From contig CANMNB010000012.1 in assembly GCA_947499145.1 (NCBI GenBank), positions 62,001-126,000 on the forward strand: a stretch of 64,000 bases of DNA, written 5' to 3'. This document shows positions 47,157 through 55,182 of the stretch, one piece after another (the first letter of the stretch is position 1; each line of letters opens with the position of its first letter). Origin of the DNA: an uncultured Arachnia sp. (lineage in GTDB: Bacteria > Actinomycetota > Actinomycetes > Propionibacteriales > Propionibacteriaceae). The notes under the pieces were generated by a model. That model saw only the letters and a program-made list of their open reading frames with translations. It had not been told where the DNA came from and did no database searches. A program made the position numbers and the translations under genes.

Positions 47157-49205
47157 ATGCGAAGAATGACAGCTTTGCCGCTCGCCCTGGGAGCGGTCAC
47201 AGCACAGGCGCTCGGGACCACCGTCCCCGCAGCTGCCGAACCGGTCGACGCCGGCATCTTCGTCGACCCCGTCGTGAACCTCCCCACCGACTTCATCAAC
47301 GGCGTGGACGTCTCGTCCGTGCTCTCCCTCGAGGAGTCCGGAGTGGAGTTCAAGGACGCCGACGGGAACGTGGCCGACCTCTTCGAGGTGCTGGCCGACC
47401 ACGGCGTCACCGACGTCAGGATCCGCGTCTGGAACGACCCGTTCGACGCCGAGGGCCGCGGCTACGGAGGCGGCAACGTCGGCGTCGACCGCGCCGTCGA
47501 GATCGGGGAGCGCGCAGACGCCGCCGGGCTCGACGTGCTGGTGAACTTCCACTACTCCGACTTCTGGGCGGATCCGAGCAAGCAGCAGGCACCCAAGGCT
47601 TGGGCGGACATGGGTGTCACCGAGAAGGCCGATGCCACCTACGCCTTCACCCGGGACGCCCTGCAGCAGTTCGAGGACGCGGGCGTCGACGTCACCATGG
47701 TGCAGGTCGGCAACGAGACCAACGGCGCTGTTGCCGGGGTCTCGGGCTTCGACGGCATGTCCGAGATCTTCACGGCCGGTTCCCGGGCGGTCCGCGAAGT
47801 ATTGCCAGACGCGCTGGTCGCCATCCACTTCACCGATCCCCACCGGGACGGGCACTACGCCCAGGCAGCCGCCGCCCTCGACGAACGCAACGTCGACTAC
47901 GACGTGTTCGCCTCGTCCTACTACCCGTTCTGGCACGGGTCGCTGGCCAACCTCACGTCGGTCCTGACCCACGTGGCCGACACCTACGACAAGCAGGTCG
48001 TGGTGGCGGAGACGTCGTGGGCGTGGACCATGGACGACGGCGACGGGCACACCAACGTCATCGACCAGGCCAGTGAAGCCACCGCCTACCCCGTCAGCGT
48101 GCAGGGCCAGGCCACCGCCGTCCGCGACGTCATCCAGGCCGTCGCCGACGTCGGCGACGCCGCTCTGGGCGTCTACTACTGGGAACCGGCCTGGCTGCCC
48201 GTCGGGCCACCGGACCAGTGGGAGGCCAACTCGCTGCTGTGGGAGCAGTACGGCTCCGGCTGGGCCACCAGCTACGCGGGTGAGTACGATCCGGAGGATG
48301 CCGGCCAGTGGTACGGCGGGTCCGCCTGGGACAACCAGTCGCTCTTCGCCTGGGACGGCACACCCCTGGAGTCGCTGAACGTGTTCCGCTACGCCCGGAC
48401 CGGGGCCGTTGCTCCGCTCGAGGTCGTGTCCGTGGAGGACGTGGTGCTCGAGTTGCTGCCCGGCGATCCCGTGACACTGCCCACCAGCGTTGCCGTGACG
48501 TACAACGACGGTTCGACCGTGGACGACCCGGTGCGTTGGAAGAACAAGGACCTCTTCCGGATCAAGGGGCTCGGGACGTTTGAGGTCGCCGGCCGCACAG
48601 CGTCCGGCTTGGAGGTGATGGCCACGGTGATCGTCGACGTCGAGAACCACCTCCTCAATCCCGGTTTCGAGGACGAGGACGTCTCCATGTGGGAATCGGA
48701 GGGTCCGGGGGTGACCGTCCGGTCGAATGACACCCCCGCCTCGGGATCACACTCCACCCACTTCTGGAACGATGAGGACTACGCCTTCTCGGTGTGGCAG
48801 GACGTGACCGGACTGGCACCGGGCAGCTACCGGGCCGGCGCCACCGTCCAGGGCGGCGATGCCGGTGACGGCTCGCTCCAGCTCGTGGTCAGCGTCGTCG
48901 ATGGGGATGCCTCGGCAACGGCCGCCCTGGAGCTCAACGGCTGGCAGTCGTGGTTCACGGGCCAGACTGAACCGATCCGCGTCGAGGATGGCCAGACCGT
49001 CCGGGTGGCCGTCGTCGCCGATCTGCCCGGTGGTGCCTGGGGTACTATCGACGACCTGCGACTGGGTGTGGCGACATCGGAGAGCAGCGACGGACCCCCT
49101 GCGGTTGGTCGCCCGCCCGTTGTTCCTCCCACACTGAACGGGGCAGGTGCCGAACCACCGGCACACGGGAGGCCCACCGCGCCGCCCGCCGGCACGAACA
49201 ACTGA
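47157..49205 (+). CDS. Secreted arabinogalactan endo-beta-1,4-galactanase, GH53, with Ig-like and carbohydrate-binding domains
   Basis: Cuts beta-1,4-galactan or type I arabinogalactan outside the cell. The 682-residue protein has a signal peptide ending about residue 25 (VPAAAEP), a GH53 barrel (about 40-420) with INGVDVSSVLSLEESG, DVRIRVWNDPF, NFHYSDFWADPSKQ, acid/base Glu near 187 in QVGNETNG and nucleophile Glu near 285 in VVVAETSWAW; a bacterial Ig-like domain (about 420-500, VTYNDGSTVDDPVRWKNKDLF), a CBM61-like domain (about 500-640, LNPGFEDEDVSMWESEGPG, FSVWQDVTGLAPGSY), and a Pro/Ala-rich tail with no membrane anchor. Start ATG 47157, GAGAGGA upstream. Last gene of the galactan operon. 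Confidence 0.93.
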   Translation: MRRMTALPLALGAVTAQALGTTVPAAAEPVDAGIFVDPVVNLPTDFINGVDVSSVLSLEESGVEFKDADGNVADLFEVLADHGVTDVRIRVWNDPFDAEGRGYGGGNVGVDRAVEIGERADAAGLDVLVNFHYSDFWADPSKQQAPKAWADMGVTEKADATYAFTRDALQQFEDAGVDVTMVQVGNETNGAVAGVSGFDGMSEIFTAGSRAVREVLPDALVAIHFTDPHRDGHYAQAAAALDERNVDYDVFASSYYPFWHGSLANLTSVLTHVADTYDKQVVVAETSWAWTMDDGDGHTNVIDQASEATAYPVSVQGQATAVRDVIQAVADVGDAALGVYYWEPAWLPVGPPDQWEANSLLWEQYGSGWATSYAGEYDPEDAGQWYGGSAWDNQSLFAWDGTPLESLNVFRYARTGAVAPLEVVSVEDVVLELLPGDPVTLPTSVAVTYNDGSTVDDPVRWKNKDLFRIKGLGTFEVAGRTASGLEVMATVIVDVENHLLNPGFEDEDVSMWESEGPGVTVRSNDTPASGSHSTHFWNDEDYAFSVWQDVTGLAPGSYRAGATVQGGDAGDGSLQLVVSVVDGDASATAALELNGWQSWFTGQTEPIRVEDGQTVRVAVVADLPGGAWGTIDDLRLGVATSESSDGPPAVGRPPVVPPTLNGAGAEPPAHGRPTAPPAGTNN

Positions 49206-49230
49206 CGTCGTCCCGTCGCTGACCCGCCAC

Positions 49231-49268
49231 TGACCGCCCCTGCCGAGGCCTCTCGGCGGGGGCGGTCA
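49231..49268 (+). terminator. Strong hairpin terminator after the galactanase gene
   Basis: Arms of 17 bp, TGACCGCCCCTGCCGAG and its near complement with one mismatch, around a 4-base loop. It starts 26 bp past the stop and closes the operon that begins at 41.0 kb. Confidence 0.75.
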
Positions 49269-49307
49269 CGTCTTGACAGCAACGCGGAACCCCGGGAGTC
49301 TGCAGGC

Positions 49308-49925
49308 ATGCACCGCTTCCTGCGCTGGCGACTGGCGGCAGCAGCCCTCGCCGTCGGGTGCGCCGCCGTGGTCGGCTGCGCCGGACCAGGGAACCTTGCG
49401 GGCGTGGAGGCGTCACCGGACACGGCCCCACAGGACTCCTCACCGGCCACCGTCACCCCCGTCGCCGAGGGACCCGTTCTCGTCGCCCAGGGCATGGCCT
49501 TCGACCAGGTGAGCCACGACGTCGAGCCCGACGAGGACTGCGAGGGCATCGCGGGCCGCGAGACACTCGAGACGTTCGACCGCGCCGCCTGGCCGGAGCT
49601 CGACGTCCCGGCCGGCGAGGCGATCATGACGTGCGGCAACGCCCAGGGAGCGGGGTGGCGCCACATCGCCGACGGCCACACGGGCGACTTCACGGAACTC
49701 GCGCAACCCGTCGGCTCGGACTGGGAGGACGTGGCCTGGTTCGCGATCGACCGTGCCCTCGAACAGCCCACCCGTGTCGAGGAGTACCGCGACGACATCG
49801 TCAACTACGACGTGCTGGTCGAACTGCTTGAGGACGGTGAGGTGACGCGCTCGTGGATCGTCACCGTCGGTGTCGGGCTGCGCACCACCCAGGTCATCAC
49901 GGCCTTCCCCGACGAGCAGCAGTGA
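49308..49925 (+). CDS. Putative lipoprotein of unknown function
   Basis: A 205-residue secreted lipoprotein. A signal peptide (MHRFLRWRLAAAALAVG) leads to lipobox VVGC at about residue 24, then a Thr/Ser/Pro-rich linker (about 30-55) and a globular part with two cysteines (DEDCEGIAG, IMTCGNAQG), possibly disulfide-bonded. I do not recognise a family. It is isolated after the galactan-operon terminator and precedes the TetR gene. ATG 49308. Confidence 0.65.
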   Translation: MHRFLRWRLAAAALAVGCAAVVGCAGPGNLAGVEASPDTAPQDSSPATVTPVAEGPVLVAQGMAFDQVSHDVEPDEDCEGIAGRETLETFDRAAWPELDVPAGEAIMTCGNAQGAGWRHIADGHTGDFTELAQPVGSDWEDVAWFAIDRALEQPTRVEEYRDDIVNYDVLVELLEDGEVTRSWIVTVGVGLRTTQVITAFPDEQQ

Positions 49926-50023
49926 CATCTCCTGGCTGCAGAGGGATGAACGCTCGCCCGACGGCCAGTGGATGGGGCCGATGACCTAAGCTGGGGCGAG
50001 CCCGACGCCCGAGAAAGTCGACG

Positions 50024-50623
50024 ATGACCGAGACCACACCCCGCCGCGAGATCACCCGCCAGCGCCTCGTCGACGCGGCGATCGTGGAGTTCGCGGAACG
50101 CGGGATCGACGCCACCAGCGTCGAGATGCTGTGCGAGGCAGCGGGGTTCACGCGGGGCGCCTTCTACTCCAACTTCAGCAGCAAGGACGACCTCTGCGCC
50201 GCGGTGCTGGAAAGCTACCGGGACCAGGTCGTCGCGGGTCTCGCCCAGGCGTTCGCGGAGCCGCCGGAGGACGCGAGCCTCGAGTGGGCCACCGGTGACG
50301 CCCTCAACGAGTTCTTCGCCGTCCTCGCCCCCACGGAGCACTTCCAGCTGACCCTCATGGAGATCCGGCTGCGCGCGACGCGAACCCGGGAGCTGGCGGA
50401 ACGGCTGGCGGCAATCAGCGCTGAGACGAGACCGGAGATGGTGCGCTTCATCGACGGGATCGGCGAGCGCCTCGGACTGCGGTTCCGGTTGCGCACCGAC
50501 CTCCTGGTGGAGGTGTTCGAAGCCCTCTTCTTCCAGGAGGAGCGTCCCGGGTCCGGGGACTCCGCACGCACGTTGATCGGACCGGTGGCCCTTGCCCTCG
50601 CGGAACCCGCCGGCGACTCCTGA
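50024..50623 (+). CDS. TetR/AcrR family transcriptional regulator
   Basis: A 199-residue regulator. The HTH part at about residues 8-55 is TRQRLVDAAIVEFAERGIDATSVEMLCEAAGFTRGAFYSNFSSKDDLCAAVL, with the GAFYSNFSSKDDL recognition end of the TetR group. ATG 50024 is the first reasonable start. Its stop lies two bases before the stop of the convergent TM2 gene. Neighbours give no target; one candidate is the operator-bearing MMPL promoter at 40.85 kb, but that is 9 kb away, so this is only a guess. Confidence 0.85.
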   Translation: MTETTPRREITRQRLVDAAIVEFAERGIDATSVEMLCEAAGFTRGAFYSNFSSKDDLCAAVLESYRDQVVAGLAQAFAEPPEDASLEWATGDALNEFFAVLAPTEHFQLTLMEIRLRATRTRELAERLAAISAETRPEMVRFIDGIGERLGLRFRLRTDLLVEVFEALFFQEERPGSGDSARTLIGPVALALAEPAGDS

Positions 50624-50624
50624 C

Positions 50625-51266
50625 TCAGGAGAGGAAGAACATCAGCGCGAACGCGGCCGTCACCACCCAGGCGACCACCTTGTAGCGGTCGTAGTCCGCG
50701 AGCTGGTTCGCGCGGGCATCCGTCTGGGCGCCGGCGAGCGTGATGACGAGGTCCACGAGGTACCAGATCCCGAAACCGCCGAAGGTGACGAGCTTCAGCA
50801 CTCCCGTGCCGGCCTTGCCGAGGTAGAAGCGGTCAACGCCGAAAACGCCCAGCACGAGCGACAGGATCCACGTGACCAGGAACGACTTCGGCTCCGCGCC
50901 GCGGGAGTAGGTGGGGTACGCCGGCTGGTAGTACGGGGACACCTCGCTACCGCCCGGGCCCGACGCCGCCTCGTAGTAACCGCCGAGACCCTGGGCATGG
51001 TCCGGGTACGTCTGCCGGTACGGATCGACCCCGAGGGTCGGGTCACCGGCCTGCGCCTGCCCGTAGGGGCTGGGGTTCTGCTCCTCGGGTGTCGGGTACG
51101 CCCACGTGGGTGCCCGGGGCGGGAACGTCGGCGGCGGCGACGGCTGCTGGTCGGCGACGTGGTCAGTCCACTGGTAGCCGTCCCACCACCGCAGGACGCC
51201 CGATCCGTCGTCGTACCAACCCGGCCCGGCAGTCACGTCGAATCCCCCTCGCATTCCGATGTCCAT
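50625..51266 (-). CDS. DUF2510 and TM2 domain membrane protein
   Basis: A 213-residue protein. It starts with the DUF2510 motif GPGWYDDGSGVLRWWDGYQWTDHV, then a proline-, glutamine-, glycine- and tyrosine-rich stretch (about 45-130) and a TM2 domain: KSFLVTWILSLVLGVFGVDRFYLGKAGTGVLKLVTFGGFGIWYLVDLVI with two helices around the GVDRFYLG loop, then a final hydrophobic segment. ATG 51266 was chosen; ATG 51254 is also possible. Such proteins are common in actinobacteria and their role is unknown. Confidence 0.82.
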   Translation of the reverse strand: MDIGMRGGFDVTAGPGWYDDGSGVLRWWDGYQWTDHVADQQPSPPPTFPPRAPTWAYPTPEEQNPSPYGQAQAGDPTLGVDPYRQTYPDHAQGLGGYYEAASGPGGSEVSPYYQPAYPTYSRGAEPKSFLVTWILSLVLGVFGVDRFYLGKAGTGVLKLVTFGGFGIWYLVDLVITLAGAQTDARANQLADYDRYKVVAWVVTAAFALMFFLS

Positions 51267-51323
51267 AAGCCTACCGAGGGGGATGATGGGTGGTGACACC
51301 GCGCCGCCGCCCAAGGAGTGACC

Positions 51324-51947
51324 ATGGCCCACATCGACCACCTCGTGACCGCCGGCAACAAGGACCCCCAGGGTCCACCGGAGCACGAGAACAACGTCTG
51401 GATCGTCGGGGACGCCGTCGAGGTCATCGTCATCGACCCGGCGCACGACCCAGCCGCGATCGCTGCTGCGGTCGCGGGACGCCGCGTGTCCGGGATCGTC
51501 TGCACCCACGGGCACTGGGACCACTGCCGCGCCGCGCGCGACTTCGCCGCGCTCGTCGGGAACCCGCCGATCCATCTGGGCGAGGCCGACCGGTTCCTGT
51601 GGGCCGAGAGCCACGGCGACGCGTCCTTCACACCCCTCGACGACGGTGACGTCCTGCGCGTCGGCGGCCTCGAGCTCAGGGCGATGGCGACCCCCGGGCA
51701 CACGCCGGGCTCGACGTGTCTGTACGCGCCGGCCCTGTGCGCGGTCTTCACGGGGGACACCCTCTTCGAGGGCGGACCCGGCGCGACTCGGTGGGGATAC
51801 GCCAGTTTCCCCGAGATCATCGACTCCATCACCCACCGGTTGTTCACGCTGTCGGCGGAGACGGCCGTGCACACCGGCCACGGACCCTCGACGACCATCG
51901 GCGCCGAGCGTCCCCACCTGGACGAGTGGATCGCTCGAGGCTGGTGA
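51324..51947 (+). CDS. MBL-fold metallo-hydrolase (glyoxalase II-like)
   Basis: A 207-residue metallo-beta-lactamase-fold hydrolase with the metal ligands in place: THGHWDHC for HxHxDH at about residues 61-66, ATPGHTPGSTCLY (His), FTGDTLFEGGPGATRWG (Asp) and VHTGHGPST (His). The group includes glyoxalase II-type thioesterases and similar enzymes, so a thioester hydrolase is most likely but not proven. Start at ATG 51324 because AAGGAG stands 6 bases ahead; a GTG at 51318 is inside the ribosome site. It precedes galE. Confidence 0.85.
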   Translation: MAHIDHLVTAGNKDPQGPPEHENNVWIVGDAVEVIVIDPAHDPAAIAAAVAGRRVSGIVCTHGHWDHCRAARDFAALVGNPPIHLGEADRFLWAESHGDASFTPLDDGDVLRVGGLELRAMATPGHTPGSTCLYAPALCAVFTGDTLFEGGPGATRWGYASFPEIIDSITHRLFTLSAETAVHTGHGPSTTIGAERPHLDEWIARGW

Positions 51948-52015
51948 CCTCCAGCGGTCCCGATACAGGCCAGCAGCACTAGACTGATCCCGGAACACAC
52001 GCGCGAGAGGACACC

Positions 52016-53005
52016 ATGAAGGTACTGATCACCGGAGGCGCCGGCTACATCGGCAGCACCGTCGCATCCGCCTGTGAGGACGCCGGCCACGAGGTCGTCA
52101 TCCTCGACGACTTCTCCACCGGTCGCCGCGAGTTCGTCGCGGATCGCCCCATCTACGAGGGCGACATCGCCGACCGCGAACTCATCGCGCGGATCTGCGG
52201 CGAGCACGCCGTCGACGCCGTGGTCCACTGCGCCGCCCGCATCGTCGTGCCCGAGTCCGTGGAGGACCCACTCGGCTACTACGAGAACAACGTCTCCAAG
52301 ACCGTGACACTGCTCGACGAGCTCGACCGACAGGGCATCGAGCGCTTCCTGTTCTCGTCGTCGGCCTCGATCTACGCACCCGACGAGGACTTCATCGTCA
52401 CCGAGGAGTCACCGCTGCAGCCCGGCTCCCCCTACGCGCGCACCAAGTACATGGTCGAGATGATCCTCGAGGACTTCACCAAGGCCTCCGACATGCGGGT
52501 GCTCAGCCTGCGCTACTTCAATCCCATCGGCACGGACCCGAAGCTGCGCTCCGGGCAGCAGCTGGAGAAGCCCAGCCACGTGCTCGCGAAACTCCTCGAG
52601 GCGTGGGTGAACAAGGAGACGTTCACCGTGACCGGCGTCAACTGGCCCACCCGCGACGGCTCCGGCATCCGCGACTTCATCCATGTCTGGGACCTCGCCC
52701 GGGCACACGTCGCGGCGCTGGAGAAGTTCGACGTCGCCACCGAGTCCGGGCCGTACCAGGTCTTCAACATCGGCACCGGCAACGGCGTCACCGTCAAGGA
52801 ACTGGCGGCCTCGTTCGAGGAGATCTCGGGCGAGCCCCTGAAGATCCAGTTCGGCGACCCCCGCCCGGGTGACGTCGCCGGCGTCTACACCGTCAGCCAG
52901 AAGGCACGCGAGGTGCTGGGGTGGAAGGCCGAGCTGTCGGAAACCGACGCCGTGCGCGACGCGATCGCCTGGCTGCCGGTGCGGCAGGAGATGCTGGGCT
53001 ACTGA
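52016..53005 (+). CDS. galE: UDP-glucose 4-epimerase
   Basis: Interconverts UDP-galactose and UDP-glucose. The 329-residue short-chain dehydrogenase has the NAD-binding KVLITGGAGYIGSTVASACE, the FSSSASIYA serine region, the YxxxK pair in SPYARTKYMVEMI at about residues 143-147, RYFNPIGTDP, and RDGSGIRDFIHVWDLARAHVAAL. ATG 52016 with GAGAGG upstream. It may serve envelope glycans, the Leloir use of galactose from the galactan operon 3 kb away, or both; galK and galT are not in the window. Confidence 0.95.
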   Translation: MKVLITGGAGYIGSTVASACEDAGHEVVILDDFSTGRREFVADRPIYEGDIADRELIARICGEHAVDAVVHCAARIVVPESVEDPLGYYENNVSKTVTLLDELDRQGIERFLFSSSASIYAPDEDFIVTEESPLQPGSPYARTKYMVEMILEDFTKASDMRVLSLRYFNPIGTDPKLRSGQQLEKPSHVLAKLLEAWVNKETFTVTGVNWPTRDGSGIRDFIHVWDLARAHVAALEKFDVATESGPYQVFNIGTGNGVTVKELAASFEEISGEPLKIQFGDPRPGDVAGVYTVSQKAREVLGWKAELSETDAVRDAIAWLPVRQEMLGY

Positions 53006-53009
53006 CGGC

Positions 53010-53135
53010 TCACGGGCGGTCGGTGGCCTCCGCCCACAGCTCGCGGCGGCGCTTGGCGCGGCGCGCGTCGACGATCCCGGACGCCACGAACGCCGCGCCC
53101 ACCATTGCCAGCACCCACAGCAACTTCTTGACCAT
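53010..53135 (-). CDS. Small DLW-39-like membrane protein (41 aa)
   Basis: A 41-residue product with one N-terminal helix (MVKKLLWVLAMVGAAFVASG), a basic stretch (DARRAKRRR) and the ending ELWAEATDRP, which matches the conserved C-terminus LWAEATD of actinobacterial DLW-39 family small proteins (my recognition, not checked). ATG 53135 was chosen; an in-frame start further upstream adds Gly/Pro/Arg-rich non-homologous residues. It is convergent to galE with 4 bp between the stops. Function unknown. Confidence 0.65.
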   Translation of the reverse strand: MVKKLLWVLAMVGAAFVASGIVDARRAKRRRELWAEATDRP

Positions 53136-53245
53136 GGCCCCGAATCTACCCGCAGGTCGTCCCCGGCCGGGATCGTCCCCCGGTCTGCCCGGACCCAACC
53201 CCTGGTCTGACGCGCCATGTCGATGGACGGCCCTAGTCTGGCCGG

Positions 53246-54439
53246 GTGAGCATCGTGCACCCGCGCCACCGGCAGCGACTGGTCGTTGACGGCGCCGTCG
53301 CGCTGGCTGCGTTCGCCGCGCTGGTCGTACCGCTGCTCATCGTGGACCAGTCCCGCCACACCTGGGTGGTCTCCGCGTGGTCGACGCTGATGGTGGCCTC
53401 GCTCGCGCTGCGTCGGGTGAACCCGATGGCCGCCCTGGCGGTCTGCGCCGTCGCCGGCGCCGGCATGGTCCTCCAACTCGACGGCCCCGCGCCCGCCGTG
53501 GTCACTGTCCTGGTCATCGTCTACTCCGTGGCCCGCTACAGCACCCCGGCCTCCGCACTGGTGTTGCTCCCCATCGGGATCGGGGCATCGTTCGCGGGGC
53601 CGCTCTCCTGGCTCGGCGGGGTCCCAGCCGACCAGCGCTTCGTGGCCGGTTCCATGCTGGTCACCCTGTGCATCGCCATGGTGTTGGTTGCCTACCTGCT
53701 CGGCCGTCGAGTGTCCGACCGCAGCCACGCGGCCGACCTCGAGCGGGAGCTCGCGGAGCAACGCTTCCTTGCCAACGCCGAGCGCAACCAACAGGTCTCA
53801 CAGCTCGCCCAGGGCCGCGCCCGCACCGAGGTGGCCCGCGAGCTGCACGACGTCGTCGCCCACTCGCTCTCCGTCATCGTCGTCCAGGCCGAGGGGGGAC
53901 GCGCCGTCCTGACCAACGATCCCGAGCAGGCCTCGCAGGCGCTCGACGTCATCGCCCGCACGGGGCGATCATCGATCGCCGAGATGCGTCGGATCGTGGG
54001 GCTGCTGCGCGGCGACGAGTCGGCCGCCTTCGCGCCCACACCGTCCCTCGCCCAAATCGCGGAGATGGTGGACAAGGCCGGCCCCCGCATCCACCTCGAG
54101 ATGCCCGTGCAGTGCCCGCCCCTGCCCGATTCGATGGGCCTCGCGATCTACCGCGTCGTCCAGGAATCGGTGACCAACTTCCTCAAGCACGCCGGCCCCA
54201 CGGCCACAGCCACCATCCGCCTCGACTGCGACCCACGGTACGTGCACATCCACGTGACCGACGACGGTCTGGGCGCCCAGGCATCGAAGGAGCCGGCAGG
54301 GGCCGGGATCCGGGGCATGCGGGAGCGGGTCCAGGCGATGGGCGGCACGTTCCGGGCGGGCCCCCGCGTCGGCGGTGGTTTCGAGGTCCGGGCGGACGTC
54401 CCCATGCCCTCCCAGCTCGGTCGCAGCTGGCTCACGTGA
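53246..54439 (+). CDS. Sensor histidine kinase, NarL-pathway type (HisKA_3)
   Basis: A 397-residue sensor of the HPK7 (NarX/LiaS/DesK-like) group. Four to six hydrophobic segments in residues 15-155 form the membrane sensor without a large outer loop. The dimerisation domain has VARELHDVVAHSLSVIVVQAEGG with the phospho-accepting His near residue 203; the ATPase part shows IYRVVQESVTNFLKHAG and VTDDGLGA, and GAGIRGMRERVQAMGG as the G2 box. GTG start at 53246. The response regulator gene follows after 13 bp. Confidence 0.93.
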   Translation: MSIVHPRHRQRLVVDGAVALAAFAALVVPLLIVDQSRHTWVVSAWSTLMVASLALRRVNPMAALAVCAVAGAGMVLQLDGPAPAVVTVLVIVYSVARYSTPASALVLLPIGIGASFAGPLSWLGGVPADQRFVAGSMLVTLCIAMVLVAYLLGRRVSDRSHAADLERELAEQRFLANAERNQQVSQLAQGRARTEVARELHDVVAHSLSVIVVQAEGGRAVLTNDPEQASQALDVIARTGRSSIAEMRRIVGLLRGDESAAFAPTPSLAQIAEMVDKAGPRIHLEMPVQCPPLPDSMGLAIYRVVQESVTNFLKHAGPTATATIRLDCDPRYVHIHVTDDGLGAQASKEPAGAGIRGMRERVQAMGGTFRAGPRVGGGFEVRADVPMPSQLGRSWLT

Positions 54440-54452
54440 AAGGCACACACAG

Positions 54453-55100
54453 ATGATCAAGGTCCTCCTGGCCGACGACCAGTCCCTCGTGCGCACGGGC
54501 TTCCGGATGCTCATCGACTCGGCCGACGACATGACGTGCGTGGGTGAGGTGGGTAACGGCGCCGACGCCGTCGCCGCCGTTCGCCGCGGCGGGATCGACG
54601 TCGTGCTGATGGACATCCGGATGCCGATCATGGACGGCACCCGGGCCACCCAGGAGATCACCGACCTCGACACGGACACCAAGGTGCTGGTGCTCACCAC
54701 CTTCGACCTCGACGAGTACGTCTTCGCAGCCCTGCGCAACGGCGCCTCCGGGTTCCTCCTGAAGGACGCGCTCCCGGACGACCTGCTCGGCGCCATCCGC
54801 GCGGTGGCCTCCGGTGGCGCCATCGTCGCCCCCACGGCAACGCGCCGGCTGCTGGACCACGTCGCCTCGAAGCTCCCGGGCAGCGGACGCGACGACTCGC
54901 GCCTCGACGCCCTGACCGAGCGCGAGCGGGAGGTGCTGCTGGAGGTGGCGCGAGGCGCGAACAACACCGAGATCGGGCAGCGCCTCTACATGGCGGAGGG
55001 CACCGTGAAGACCCATGTGGGGCGACTGCTGGCAAAACTGCAGGCCAGGGACCGGGTGGGGCTGGTGCTCGTGGCCCATGAGTGTGGGCTGCTGGACTGA
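54453..55100 (+). CDS. Response regulator, NarL/FixJ (LuxR HTH) family
   Basis: A 215-residue two-component regulator. The receiver domain has the acidic pocket LLADDQSL, the phospho-acceptor Asp in VVLMDIRMPIMDG near residue 52, and LVLTTFDL and FLLKDALPDDL for the switch Thr and Lys. The LuxR-type HTH at about 150-210 is LTEREREVLLEVARGANNTEIGQRLYMAEGTVKTHVGRLLAKLQ. ATG 54453 with an AAAGGC site upstream. It pairs with the kinase; such pairs in actinobacteria often control a nearby exporter, but no target is indicated here. Confidence 0.94.
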   Translation: MIKVLLADDQSLVRTGFRMLIDSADDMTCVGEVGNGADAVAAVRRGGIDVVLMDIRMPIMDGTRATQEITDLDTDTKVLVLTTFDLDEYVFAALRNGASGFLLKDALPDDLLGAIRAVASGGAIVAPTATRRLLDHVASKLPGSGRDDSRLDALTEREREVLLEVARGANNTEIGQRLYMAEGTVKTHVGRLLAKLQARDRVGLVLVAHECGLLD

Positions 55101-55116
55101 ACCCCGGGGGGCCTTC

Positions 55117-55182
55117 CGGTCACCGAGTAACGCCTCCCCTCACGGTCACCGAGTAGCGCCGTAGGCGCGTGTCGAGGTGACC
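55117..55182. repeat. Repeated CGGTCACCGAGTA motif with hairpin, partly coding for an MFS C-terminus
   Basis: CGGTCACCGAGTAACGCC (55117-55134) recurs as CGGTCACCGAGTAGCGCC (55143-55160) with one change. The second is the left side of a hairpin: GGTCACC (55144-55150) pairs with GGTGACC (55176-55182), and GCGCC pairs with GGCGC inside. The hairpin supplies the stop codon and last 12 codons of the MFS gene. The look is that of a common intergenic palindromic repeat of actinobacteria (recognition from memory), and it may also act as a bidirectional terminator for the response regulator gene. Confidence 0.65.
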
